Source: Fibrobacter succinogenes (GTDB taxonomy: Bacteria > Fibrobacterota > Fibrobacteria > Fibrobacterales > Fibrobacteraceae). From it: DNA of 64,000 bases. A program made the translations under genes and the position numbers. How positions within the stretch are numbered: the stretch's first letter is position 1; every line of letters starts with the position of its first letter. Where the stretch lies: contig CACZAD010000003.1 of NCBI GenBank assembly GCA_902779055.1, forward strand, positions 59,737 to 123,736. Reading direction: 5' to 3'. Below are positions 27,742-36,654 of this stretch, one piece after another. The notes under the pieces were generated by a model. The model ran no database searches and was not told where the DNA came from. It was given only the letters and a program-made list of their open reading frames with translations.

Positions 27742-28929
27742 ATGAGGAAAGTAATGCGCGAGTATAGTGAAGGATCAATCTGGCTTTGCATAGCTTGTGT
27801 CATCTCAAATATTGCAGATTATCCCGCCATGGTTGTCACCGGTTGGGGGAGATTGATTGCTATTGCCTTTTGGATTTTTTTAATAACATCTCTAATTTTC
27901 AAGGGTGTTGTTTTATATGGAAATCGTTATTTTGGTGCATATCTGATTTTATATGCTATATTTTGTGTAAATACAGCTATTACTGGACTTGTGAATGATG
28001 TAAATGCTTTGGGTAATCATTTTTTTCGAGCCGTGGCAATTCCTACGATGGTATTTATTGTTGCAATGAGATATGGACTTAATTTTAAAAATAAAGATTT
28101 AAAGAGAATTTGCATTTGGTATTATATAACGACATCAATTATGTCTTTACCTTTGTTTTTGTTTTATCTCAGATATAGTGATCTTTCTACAAGTGTTTAT
28201 GATTATGATTATGGTAAAAATGAGATTGCTGTTTTACTTTTGTTTTCTTTAGTTATTGGATGTATCTTATATGAGCCTGAAAATATATTGAAAAAATTGT
28301 TTAAATATGCGTCGATAATATTCATACTTGTTGATATGATATACTTAAGGTGTCGATCTTCGTTTTTAGGTGTTGCTTTTTTGTTTGGAACGCTTTCGAT
28401 ATACTCAAATAAAATGATCCAAAAGCTTAGAATTGCGGTTATATTAGGTCTTTTGACGGTAACAGTGTATTTCCTAGCGAATCCCGATTCTTTTGATACG
28501 TTTTTAAACCAAATTGTTTATGCCGGTAGAGATGGCTCTAACTTTTCAGAAGTATCTTCGGGAAGGGATGCTGATATTAAACTAGGTTTTGAATTATTTA
28601 GCAAAGCTCCTTTTTGTGGAGTTGGGCATGCTGGAACTACGATTGACTGTTTTTATGCTTCAGCCGTTGCAAACTATGGATTATTGGCTTGGCCTTTAAT
28701 CGTTATGGCGTTATTGCCTGTAATATGGAGTTGCATTAATTTAAAAAATGGTAAAAAAGAAGATTTATGTTTTTTTATTATTGCCTTTTCTATGTTTTTT
28801 GTCAGTCTATGTGAAGAACAAGCTCCTTTTGGACCTGGGGTAAGATGCTATTTTTTGTGGCTGATGTGGGGAATTCTTCTTCAGGTAAATAACCGTAACC
28901 GTATTACCCCAATAATCGTCAAAAGATGA
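27742..28929 (+). CDS. wzy: O-antigen polymerase-like membrane protein (Wzy)
   Basis: The 395-residue protein has about 10-11 hydrophobic segments and a large loop near residues 245-300 (FLNQIVYAGRDGSNFSEVSSGRDADIKLGFELFSKAPFCGVGHAG). The R--------G----K-P--G-G pattern in that loop is typical of O-antigen ligase/polymerase proteins. It joins repeat units in the periplasm. Wzy proteins are too divergent to identify the linkage. AT-rich, as expected for this class. Confidence 0.75.
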   Translation: MRKVMREYSEGSIWLCIACVISNIADYPAMVVTGWGRLIAIAFWIFLITSLIFKGVVLYGNRYFGAYLILYAIFCVNTAITGLVNDVNALGNHFFRAVAIPTMVFIVAMRYGLNFKNKDLKRICIWYYITTSIMSLPLFLFYLRYSDLSTSVYDYDYGKNEIAVLLLFSLVIGCILYEPENILKKLFKYASIIFILVDMIYLRCRSSFLGVAFLFGTLSIYSNKMIQKLRIAVILGLLTVTVYFLANPDSFDTFLNQIVYAGRDGSNFSEVSSGRDADIKLGFELFSKAPFCGVGHAGTTIDCFYASAVANYGLLAWPLIVMALLPVIWSCINLKNGKKEDLCFFIIAFSMFFVSLCEEQAPFGPGVRCYFLWLMWGILLQVNNRNRITPIIVKR

Positions 28930-28941
28930 GGTGATCTCAAA

Positions 28942-29772
28942 ATGATGTCTGGTACACCAATAACTCTTGCAGAACATAAACAGATTATGCTGGAAATTCT
29001 CCAAGCGTTTGCTTCTTTTTGCGAAGAAAATGGACTTAAGTATTATTTAGATGCGGGTACATTGCTCGGGGCTGTTCGTCATAAAGGATTTATCCCGTGG
29101 GATAACGATATGGATATTTGTTTGATGCGGCCGGATTATGATCGGATGATTGAAATTCTTCGCAAGCGTGATTATAAGCTTAATGACCATATTATTTTAG
29201 AGCGACCTGAAGAATCTCTTTATTGTTTTAGTAAGTTAAGTGATACGAGAACCAAACTTATTGAATTTCCAGATACTTGGCCTGAAGAAAAATACGTCTA
29301 CATAGATGTTTTTCCTAAAGATGGATTAAAAGATCTTTCTTTCAGAACTAAAATAGTTTGTAAAATAACGGAGTATTTTGGCTTATTTCATTGGTTCAAT
29401 AAGCACTCGATTCCGTATTGGAAGTCGAAGAAAAAGGGATTAAAAAAGAAGTGGATTGCTTGTATTGCAGGGATATTTGTTAAAGATAAAAACAGGCCAT
29501 ATAGGTTGCAGCAGAAGTTTATTAAGTGGTATGCCCAAAGGCATCCCTTAGAATCTTGCGAATACGCGAATACCCTTGTTAATGGCGAGTTTCACCGAAT
29601 TTGTCATCGGAATTGTTTTGATGAGAGAATTTTGATGGATTTTGAAGACAAAAAATTTTATGGCCCTAAAGGCTATGATGAATGGCTAAGGGTTTTATAT
29701 GGCGATGACTATATGACTCCGCCCCCTCCAGAGAAACAAGTTGTTCATAATATTGATGTAACATGGAGATGA
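28942..29772 (+). CDS. LicD-family phosphotransferase
   Basis: The 276-residue protein carries the LicD/fukutin signature: LKYYLDAGTLLGAVRHKGFIPWDNDMDICLM with its catalytic acidic residues, then YVYIDVFPKDGL. LicD enzymes transfer phosphocholine or another phospho-substituent to a sugar, so the polysaccharide likely carries a phosphodiester-linked group. Two adjacent ATGs (28942, 28945) follow GAGGTGA. No choline kinase or cytidylyltransferase is in the window. Confidence 0.9.
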   Translation: MMSGTPITLAEHKQIMLEILQAFASFCEENGLKYYLDAGTLLGAVRHKGFIPWDNDMDICLMRPDYDRMIEILRKRDYKLNDHIILERPEESLYCFSKLSDTRTKLIEFPDTWPEEKYVYIDVFPKDGLKDLSFRTKIVCKITEYFGLFHWFNKHSIPYWKSKKKGLKKKWIACIAGIFVKDKNRPYRLQQKFIKWYAQRHPLESCEYANTLVNGEFHRICHRNCFDERILMDFEDKKFYGPKGYDEWLRVLYGDDYMTPPPPEKQVVHNIDVTWR

Positions 29773-29794
29773 ACATTGGTATATGAGGAATAAT

Positions 29795-30853
29795 ATGAAA
29801 TCTGTTGCGTTTCAGGAAGATCTCGACATTTTATCGAAATATTTGAAGGATAACGGGTTTGCCGGTTCTACCATCTTGGTTACAGGAGCTACAGGGCTCA
29901 TTGGTTCTATAATCATAAAAGCGATTGTAGAATATAATAAAGAGAATTTCGAAAAGATTCGTTGCATCGGTCTTGCGAGAAGCACTGAAAAAGTCAGAAT
30001 GATTTTTGAGGATGAACTTGGTGCGGACGGCTCTGTGGCCAACGTCAGTTTTCTTTATCAAGATATTAGAGATTCGATTGTAGATTCCGTAAAATGTGAC
30101 TATGTGATTCATACGGCAAATTCAACCACATCGAAATACTTTATTACAAATCCTGTTGAAGTCATTGACAGCATATATGCCGGATCCAAAAATATTTTTG
30201 ATTTTGCGGTAAGGTCGAAAGTAAAAGGATTGGTGTATCTATCTTCGATGGAAGTTTTTGGCCAGATATTTGAAGAAAAAAGATCCAGCGAAAAAGATCT
30301 TGGATATATTGATTTGCAGAATGTTCGCAGTTGCTACTCCGAAGGAAAACGTTTAGTCGAATGCTTGGCTGCCTCTTATGCACATGAATACGGCTTACCG
30401 GTGAAGGTGGCGCGCTTGGCACAGACTTTTGGTGCGGGAGTGCCAAGTACGGAGAATCGAGTCTTTGCACAATTTGCAAAATCGGCGATAAAGGGGGAAG
30501 ATATTGTATTACATACGAATGGTCTCTCTTGCGGCAATTATTGCTATACAACGGATGTGATTCGGGCTATCTTTTTGCTGCTGAAAGCCGGGAAAAATGG
30601 CGACGCATATACGATAGTCAATGAAGAAACTTCACGGTCTATTTATGATATGGCAAGCATGGTAGCAGAAAATTTTTCGGATGGAAAGTCTAAGGTTGTC
30701 TTTGATATTCCGGAAGGGAATGAATTTGGATATGCGCCACAAACAAAGCTTAAGCTGAGTTCTGCTAAAATGAATTCGCTGGGTTGGAACGCGATGTACA
30801 ACTTAAAAGAAATGTTTGAACGAATGCTCCCTGATTTAAAGGAGATTTGCTAA
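29795..30853 (+). CDS. NAD-dependent epimerase/dehydratase (extended SDR)
   Basis: The 352-residue protein has the NAD-binding GATGLIGS motif at about residues 29-36, a catalytic serine in VYLSSMEVFG, and Y-x3-K in SCYSEGKRL. Sugar-nucleotide epimerase or dehydratase activity is secure; the substrate is not. It sits directly after LicD, a common pairing in capsule loci where the two modify the same residue. ATG 29795 follows GAGGAA; ATG 29783 is an in-frame alternative that contains that site. Confidence 0.85.
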   Translation: MKSVAFQEDLDILSKYLKDNGFAGSTILVTGATGLIGSIIIKAIVEYNKENFEKIRCIGLARSTEKVRMIFEDELGADGSVANVSFLYQDIRDSIVDSVKCDYVIHTANSTTSKYFITNPVEVIDSIYAGSKNIFDFAVRSKVKGLVYLSSMEVFGQIFEEKRSSEKDLGYIDLQNVRSCYSEGKRLVECLAASYAHEYGLPVKVARLAQTFGAGVPSTENRVFAQFAKSAIKGEDIVLHTNGLSCGNYCYTTDVIRAIFLLLKAGKNGDAYTIVNEETSRSIYDMASMVAENFSDGKSKVVFDIPEGNEFGYAPQTKLKLSSAKMNSLGWNAMYNLKEMFERMLPDLKEIC

Positions 30854-31860
30854 TGATTTCAATTATCGTTCCTGTTTATAATGTTAAAGATTATCTTGTG
30901 CGATGCTTGGGAAGTCTTTATGCTCAAACATATAAGGACTATGAAGTGATCGTTGTTGATGATGGTTCATCTGATGAAAGTGGAAAAATTGCCGAGGAGT
31001 ATTGCAGGGATAAAGCTAATTTTCATGTCTACCATAAATCGAATGGCGGATTAATGTCCGCATGGAAGTATGGTTTAGAAAAATCGAAAGGAAATTATAT
31101 CGGTTTTGTTGATAGCGATGATTATATTGCATCTACAATGTACGAAGAATTAGTGAATGCTGGTTTTAAATATGATGCAGAAATAGTTCTTTGCAATCAT
31201 TATTATGTTAATGAAAATGGTAAATCTAAAGTTCTTCATCGGAATCCGATAAAAGTAGGCTTTTATAATGGTAAAAAATTAGATTTAATAAGAAAAAAGA
31301 TGTTGCCTCTTTTGGGTGAAGATTATGTATCTCCCGCCAGATGGAATAAACTTATCAAGAAAAATGTGCTTCAGAGTTGTTTGAAATATACAGACAATAG
31401 AATTTCTAGTGCTGAAGATGTCAATATAATGGTTCCATGTATGCTGAAATGTGAAAGTCTCTACTATGTTGACAAACCTTTATATTGTTATGTATCCAGG
31501 TCCACAAGCATTAGTAATGTGTTCAAGAACCATATTTTGGATACGTATGAAATCTTATTGTCCAATCTTTTGCAAAGTGTTAAAGATTTTAATCTAGAAA
31601 AAGTATTAGAACAAGAAGTTGTTGGTCTTCGTAATTTTTATGGATTGCTTTGGTCTATTTATGTGGCTAATTCAACTTTGACACGAAAACAGAAGTTTAC
31701 TCAACTTAAACGAGTGACTGAAAACACGCAATTTAAAACTGCTTCTGTGTTAATTAGTAATCAGGATGGAAGAATCGCTTGGGCGTATAAGCTTATGATT
31801 AAGTTTAAAATGTACTTTTTGTTTTTATTCGCAAATTATCTTATGAATTTAAAGAAATAG
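30853..31860 (+). CDS. Glycosyltransferase family 2
   Basis: The 335-residue enzyme starts MISIIVPVYNVKDYLVRCLGSLYAQTYKDYEVIVVDDGSSDESG, has the metal site in GFVDSDDYIASTMYEELV, and ends with a hydrophobic helix. The start overlaps the epimerase stop (TAATG), so translation is coupled. It is a close paralogue of the next gene, sharing NGG-MSAW, SPARWNKL and K-GKLDL-type spacing. Confidence 0.92.
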   Translation: MISIIVPVYNVKDYLVRCLGSLYAQTYKDYEVIVVDDGSSDESGKIAEEYCRDKANFHVYHKSNGGLMSAWKYGLEKSKGNYIGFVDSDDYIASTMYEELVNAGFKYDAEIVLCNHYYVNENGKSKVLHRNPIKVGFYNGKKLDLIRKKMLPLLGEDYVSPARWNKLIKKNVLQSCLKYTDNRISSAEDVNIMVPCMLKCESLYYVDKPLYCYVSRSTSISNVFKNHILDTYEILLSNLLQSVKDFNLEKVLEQEVVGLRNFYGLLWSIYVANSTLTRKQKFTQLKRVTENTQFKTASVLISNQDGRIAWAYKLMIKFKMYFLFLFANYLMNLKK

Positions 31861-31871
31861 AGGGCTGCTGG

Positions 31872-32903
31872 ATGATTAGTATAATAGTTCCTGTTTATAA
31901 TACAGAAAAATTTCTGCCGGAATGTATTGAATCTATTTTAAGACAAACATATAAAGATTTTGAGTTGATTCTTGTAGATGATGGGTCTACAGATTCATCT
32001 TTGAGTATTTGCAAACGTTATCAAGCCGCAGATCAACGGGTTAAGGTTATCACTAAAGAAAATGGTGGGCATATGTCTGCATGGATTTTAGCGGTTAAAG
32101 AATGCATTGGTGATTTTATCGGGTTTGTAGATAGCGATGATTTTATTGAACCCGAAATGTATCAGGAGATGATGGCTGCTCAGCAGCAATATAATGCTGA
32201 TGTTGTAATGTGTGGTAAAACGACTTTTGATAGGTTTTCCGAATACACTTCAAGTATTAAGTTAAAGCCTGTATATACAGGTAAAGATATGGAGGAATTA
32301 TACCGTATAGTTTTTCCTTGTTTGAGGAACAGCATATCTCCAGCTCGGTGGAATAAGTTATTTAAAAGAGATATTTTTGTTGATAATATGAACCGTTATT
32401 GCACAAAATGTGTAAGAACGATGGAAGACCGATTTATTGTTTATTCGGTGTTGTTAAGCACTCACACTTTTGCTACGGTTGATAAACCATTTTATCATTG
32501 TAGAATAGTGAACAATTCGGCTAGCAGAAAACCGAGACTTGAGATGTATGATATTGCAGAATTGCTTTATGAAACTCAAAAGCGAATGCTAGAAGATAAA
32601 GGCTTGTATGACAAGTATAAAAAAAATCTGGAACTTTCGCGATTGGACTATCTTCGCATGATTGCTGTTAGAAATATCGCGCGAAAGAATGGTTTAAGTT
32701 TTTGGAAAAAAGTTCAAATATCAAAACAAATGCTCAACGATTCAAATTATTCAAATGCAGTTTTGAATAACAAGAAACATTGTATCGGTAAGTTCGGAAA
32801 ATTTATCTATTTAGTCTATAAAGTCAAAAGCGCTTTCCTTATGACTTTGATTCTATTATTCTATGGACGGTTTTGTGAAAATGGAAATACAAATGGATTT
32901 TAG
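31872..32903 (+). CDS. Glycosyltransferase family 2, paralogue of the preceding gene
   Basis: The 343-residue enzyme has MISIIVPVYNTEKFLPECIESIL, LILVDDGSTDSS, KENGGHMSAWILAVKECIGDFIGFVDSDDFIEPEMYQEM and RNSISPARWNKLFKRDIF. Together with the previous gene it is probably an old tandem duplication that now serves two different linkages. Its end overlaps the next gene by about 40 bp. Confidence 0.92.
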   Translation: MISIIVPVYNTEKFLPECIESILRQTYKDFELILVDDGSTDSSLSICKRYQAADQRVKVITKENGGHMSAWILAVKECIGDFIGFVDSDDFIEPEMYQEMMAAQQQYNADVVMCGKTTFDRFSEYTSSIKLKPVYTGKDMEELYRIVFPCLRNSISPARWNKLFKRDIFVDNMNRYCTKCVRTMEDRFIVYSVLLSTHTFATVDKPFYHCRIVNNSASRKPRLEMYDIAELLYETQKRMLEDKGLYDKYKKNLELSRLDYLRMIAVRNIARKNGLSFWKKVQISKQMLNDSNYSNAVLNNKKHCIGKFGKFIYLVYKVKSAFLMTLILLFYGRFCENGNTNGF

Positions 32904-34035
32904 TGAAGCTAAAATAAAAAAAATGGAAAATAAAATGCAACACTATAAATATATTCATTTTTTGGGGTGCAATGAATTAAAGTTTTCTTCACGTCTTGTA
33001 AAGATGGTTAATAATCCTGAATACGGTTTTAAAAAAAATGATCATCTTTTTGTCACTCCATATAAAAAAGTATATGACGCTTTGTGCTTTTATGGAAATG
33101 TAGTTCTGTGGAATACTTTAAATCCACGTTCTGTTCAAATGATAAACTTTTATGCCCCTTTTGGCGATTGGCTTTTTTTGCATAGTGTTCCTTCTGTGAT
33201 CAGATTTTTATTGATAAAAAGAAAGCATCAAAAAAAAATTATATGGAGAACGTGGGGACATGATGCTGGTTTACGTTATGTTAAAGGGGAGAGAATACTA
33301 AAGCGTATTATAAAAATTATATTAAATTTTTTATGGTGTCGAGAAGTTCATCGATTTTATGCTGTTGGTGTATCTTCTAGTTATATAGATTTGCTAGATA
33401 TAAAAAGATATTATGGTAATGTAAAAACAGTTCCTATTCCTTACGTTGAAAAAGTTACAAAAGAGCCAAAATTCCATTCATCTGAAGAAAATGAAAGCTT
33501 AAATATAATGGTGGGACATTTTGGGTTTGTAACAGACAATCACATTGGCGTCCTCGAAAAGTTAAAAAGGTTTAAAAATGAAAAAGTATGCATATATTTA
33601 GTCTTCTCGTATGGTGAAGCTACGTATATGAAAAAAGTTATTGATTATGTGAATATAAACTGGCCCCAAAAAGTAAAGATCATTACGGAGTTTATGCCTT
33701 TAGCTGAGTATGAGAATTTTTGCTCAAAAATGGATATTGCTTTTTTTGATGGCGTTCATTCCTACGCTATTGGGAACGTTTCTATGTTGTTTAGTATGCG
33801 AAAAAAAATATTTTTAAATAGAGATGGCTTATGGCATAAGGCTTTTACTGATAAAGGGGCTCCTCATTTGTGTACTGATGAACTTGATACGATGTCTTTT
33901 GAACAGCTTAAAGAACCTTTAATTTTTAAAAAAGAAAGGTACGAAGGTTTAGATAGAATTCCTTTTGAGGAACATATAAATAATTGGAAAAATTTGTTAG
34001 AAGAATTGGATAAAAAATCTTGTAATCGAAAATGA
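32863..34035 (+). CDS. GT56-like Fuc4NAc (4-amino-sugar) transferase, WecF-like
   Basis: The protein of up to 390 residues resembles WecF, the transferase for dTDP-Fuc4NAc. YIHFLGCNE opens the N-lobe, and the C-lobe runs IMVGHFGFVTDNHIGVLEKL, IYLVFSYGEATYMKKVIDYV, PLAEYENFCSKMDIAFFDG and MRKKIFLNRDGLWHKAFTDKG. It suggests that a 4-amino-4,6-dideoxyhexose is in the unit. The aminotransferase gene that follows could supply it. The start is uncertain: ATG 32863, 32881, 32923 and 32935 are all in frame and none has a good ribosome-binding site. Confidence 0.72.
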   Translation: MDGFVKMEIQMDFSEAKIKKMENKMQHYKYIHFLGCNELKFSSRLVKMVNNPEYGFKKNDHLFVTPYKKVYDALCFYGNVVLWNTLNPRSVQMINFYAPFGDWLFLHSVPSVIRFLLIKRKHQKKIIWRTWGHDAGLRYVKGERILKRIIKIILNFLWCREVHRFYAVGVSSSYIDLLDIKRYYGNVKTVPIPYVEKVTKEPKFHSSEENESLNIMVGHFGFVTDNHIGVLEKLKRFKNEKVCIYLVFSYGEATYMKKVIDYVNINWPQKVKIITEFMPLAEYENFCSKMDIAFFDGVHSYAIGNVSMLFSMRKKIFLNRDGLWHKAFTDKGAPHLCTDELDTMSFEQLKEPLIFKKERYEGLDRIPFEEHINNWKNLLEELDKKSCNRK

Positions 34036-34199
34036 TTTTTAAGTTGTTGAAAGTAATTCTTGGATAGGTGTTTGGTTATGTTTTACACTTGAAAACCTTT
34101 ATTAATATATGATGTTATTGTAAAAAAAAATATTTTTTTTATATTGTCTTTGCAAGAATTTGTTAAGTTTTACGGCGTAATTATAAAAGGACTGCTTTT

Positions 34200-35315
34200 A
34201 TGTCGCAAGAGTTAATTACCGTCACCTCTCCGCTTCTTCCGTCTTTGGATGAGCTTACTCCGCTGCTCAAGGATATATGGAATCGTCATTGGCTTACTAA
34301 TAATGGTCATTACCATCAGGAACTAGAAAAAGCACTTGCTGAATATTTAGGCGTTGAATACATTAGCTTGTTCACCAATGGTACGCTTCCTCTGATTACT
34401 GCATTGCAAGCGATGCGCATTACGGGTGAAGTGATTACGACTCCATATAGTTTTGTTGCTACGACGCACTCCATCTGGTGGAACGGTCTCACTCCGGTAT
34501 TCGTGGATGTCGATCCTGCAACCGGCAACCTCGACCCGCAGAAGATCGAAGAAGCCATTACTCCGAAGACAACGGCAATCATGCCGGTGCACGTTTACGG
34601 TAACCCTTGCGACATTGAAGCCATTCAGGAAATTGCAGACCGTTATGGTTTGGCTGTCATTTACGATGCAGCTCACGCCTTCAATGTGAAAGTGAATGGT
34701 CGAACAATCTTAGATGCGGGCGATATGAATACGCTCAGTTTCCATGCGACCAAGACATACAATACGGTCGAAGGTGGAGCGCTTATCTGTCATGACGCCC
34801 GCACCAAAAAGCGTATCGACTACCTCAAGAACTTTGGCTTCGCGGGCGAAACAACTGTGGTCGCTCCGGGCATCAACAGCAAGATGGATGAAATCCGTTC
34901 TGCGTATGGTCTCTGCAACCTGAAACATATTGACGAAGCCATTGCCGCTCGCAAGAAGGTCGCGCAGAAGTACCGTGCCGCACTTGCAAATATTGCTGGA
35001 ATTACCTTGTTCGCAGAACGCGACGATGTCACGTACAACTATTCTTATTTCCCGATTTTCGTGAACGAAAAAGAATATGGCATGAGTCGCGACGCCCTCT
35101 ATGCGAAGATGAAAGAACATAATGTTCTTGGTCGTCGTTACTTTTATCCGCTTATTAGTGATTTTGCGATGTATCGTGGCCTGCCTTCTGCAACAAAGAC
35201 GAATCTTCCCGTGGCGACCCGTATGGCAAACGAAGTAATTTGTTTACCGATGCATGCAGGATTGAGCGATGAAGATGTTGAACGGGTTTTAAAGATTGTT
35301 ATCACAAAAGAATAG
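34200..35315 (+). CDS. PLP-dependent sugar aminotransferase (VioA/WecE-like)
   Basis: The 371-residue DegT/DnrJ enzyme has its cofactor lysine at K185 in SFHATKTYNTVEGGAL, plus YISLFTNGTLPLITALQAM and VIYDAAHAFNVK. SFHATK-FNT-EGG is the pattern of dTDP-4-keto-6-deoxyhexose 4-aminotransferases. It fits the GT56-like gene just upstream. The gene is clearly more GC-rich than both neighbours, and its leader AATTATAAAAGGACTGCTTTT resembles that of fnlA, so it may be an older resident than the surrounding AT-rich genes. Confidence 0.86.
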   Translation: MSQELITVTSPLLPSLDELTPLLKDIWNRHWLTNNGHYHQELEKALAEYLGVEYISLFTNGTLPLITALQAMRITGEVITTPYSFVATTHSIWWNGLTPVFVDVDPATGNLDPQKIEEAITPKTTAIMPVHVYGNPCDIEAIQEIADRYGLAVIYDAAHAFNVKVNGRTILDAGDMNTLSFHATKTYNTVEGGALICHDARTKKRIDYLKNFGFAGETTVVAPGINSKMDEIRSAYGLCNLKHIDEAIAARKKVAQKYRAALANIAGITLFAERDDVTYNYSYFPIFVNEKEYGMSRDALYAKMKEHNVLGRRYFYPLISDFAMYRGLPSATKTNLPVATRMANEVICLPMHAGLSDEDVERVLKIVITKE

Positions 35316-35429
35316 TTGATTCAGGTTATGCGGTCTGTTTGTTCATCCTATCTTAAAAAATGTGAACGCTTTCTGAATATGTTCAAGTTAACTTAAAAGT
35401 TTTATGAAAGTCTTAAGGAACTAAAATTA

Positions 35430-36452
35430 ATGACCTCTGTGATTGCTCGGAATAAGAAAAGGGATCCATCAATTGACATTCTGAAAGGTGTGTTGATTAC
35501 ACTTTTGATAGTTCATCATGTGCACGATTTTGGACATCGTAGTATGGGAATAGATAGTACAGCTTTGGATTTTATACAACTTGTACAACGTCCATTAATT
35601 TTATGTTATTTCATGCAAACATTTTTTTTGATTACAGGAATGTGCAGCAATTACGATAAACCCGTAAAGACGTTTATTATAAATCAAGTAAAACTATTGG
35701 TTGTCCCTGCAGCTGTTTTCTCATTCATTTGGGAAATGACTTCAGGAATTGATAACGTTAAACATAGTGCTTTGCATGTTTTAAAAGGTGGTTCGTACTG
35801 GTTTTTAACAGCGATGTTTTTTGCTAAAATTATATATTACGTTTTACATAAAAAAATAACCAACAATAAAATAATTTTCGGTATTCTGATTGTTCTTTCT
35901 TTTTGTGGAACTTTGCTGAATGAACTTGATTTATTTAAAAATTATTATTGGCATCGCCAAATTTTTGATTTGTCGATATTCATTGCCATTGGTAATATTT
36001 TTAAATGTAAATTAATCAATACGGAAATGGGCTTAATTTGTTTTTGTATTTACGTTGTTGTATGTGCTCTCTGCTACGCTATTTATGGAGCCGAAATTCC
36101 TTATGTAACGGGGGGATTCGGAACATCTATTGATGGGTGGCTTTTTCATTTGATTTTGGCAACCTGTGGATCCATTGCTGTGCTTAATGCTTGTAAATCA
36201 ATAAAATCTTCTAAACTTCTGGAATATGCCGGAAAGCAGAGTCTAGTTATTTATGTATTCCATGGCCTTTTTTTAAGTTATTTCTTGAAAGCGTTTGCTC
36301 CATTATTAAGCAAGGGGGGTGGGGTGTCTTTCTTCTATGCTGTAATTATCATCACCTCAGTTTTAGGAAATTGTTTGTTTGTTGCCTATGTATTTGATAA
36401 TACAAAGCTAAAAGTTTTTTTTGGAAAACATTTATATGCTTATAGCCCATAG
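35430..36452 (+). CDS. Acyltransferase family 3 membrane protein
   Basis: The 340-residue protein has about 10 membrane segments. RDPSIDILKGVLITLLIVHHVHDFG carries the conserved R-----D--KG and His residues of this family, which O-acetylate sugars or periplasmic glycans. FFLITGMCSNYDK is the next family element. It likely decorates the repeat unit. Confidence 0.85.
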   Translation: MTSVIARNKKRDPSIDILKGVLITLLIVHHVHDFGHRSMGIDSTALDFIQLVQRPLILCYFMQTFFLITGMCSNYDKPVKTFIINQVKLLVVPAAVFSFIWEMTSGIDNVKHSALHVLKGGSYWFLTAMFFAKIIYYVLHKKITNNKIIFGILIVLSFCGTLLNELDLFKNYYWHRQIFDLSIFIAIGNIFKCKLINTEMGLICFCIYVVVCALCYAIYGAEIPYVTGGFGTSIDGWLFHLILATCGSIAVLNACKSIKSSKLLEYAGKQSLVIYVFHGLFLSYFLKAFAPLLSKGGGVSFFYAVIIITSVLGNCLFVAYVFDNTKLKVFFGKHLYAYSP

Positions 36453-36654
36453 AATTCGTAATTCTAGTTATTTACGGTTGTATCCGCCACAGTGGTCAAC
36501 AATTCTAAAGATAGTATCCATGGAATTGGCTGGTTGAGTTGTGCTCGTTATTTGATTTTATACGTATCCAGTTGCTAGAAAAGCGATTTTTTAAGTTGTA
36601 TGACCATTTTGGTGAAAAGCGCAAGCAAAATATTTAATAGATTTTCTTAATTAT

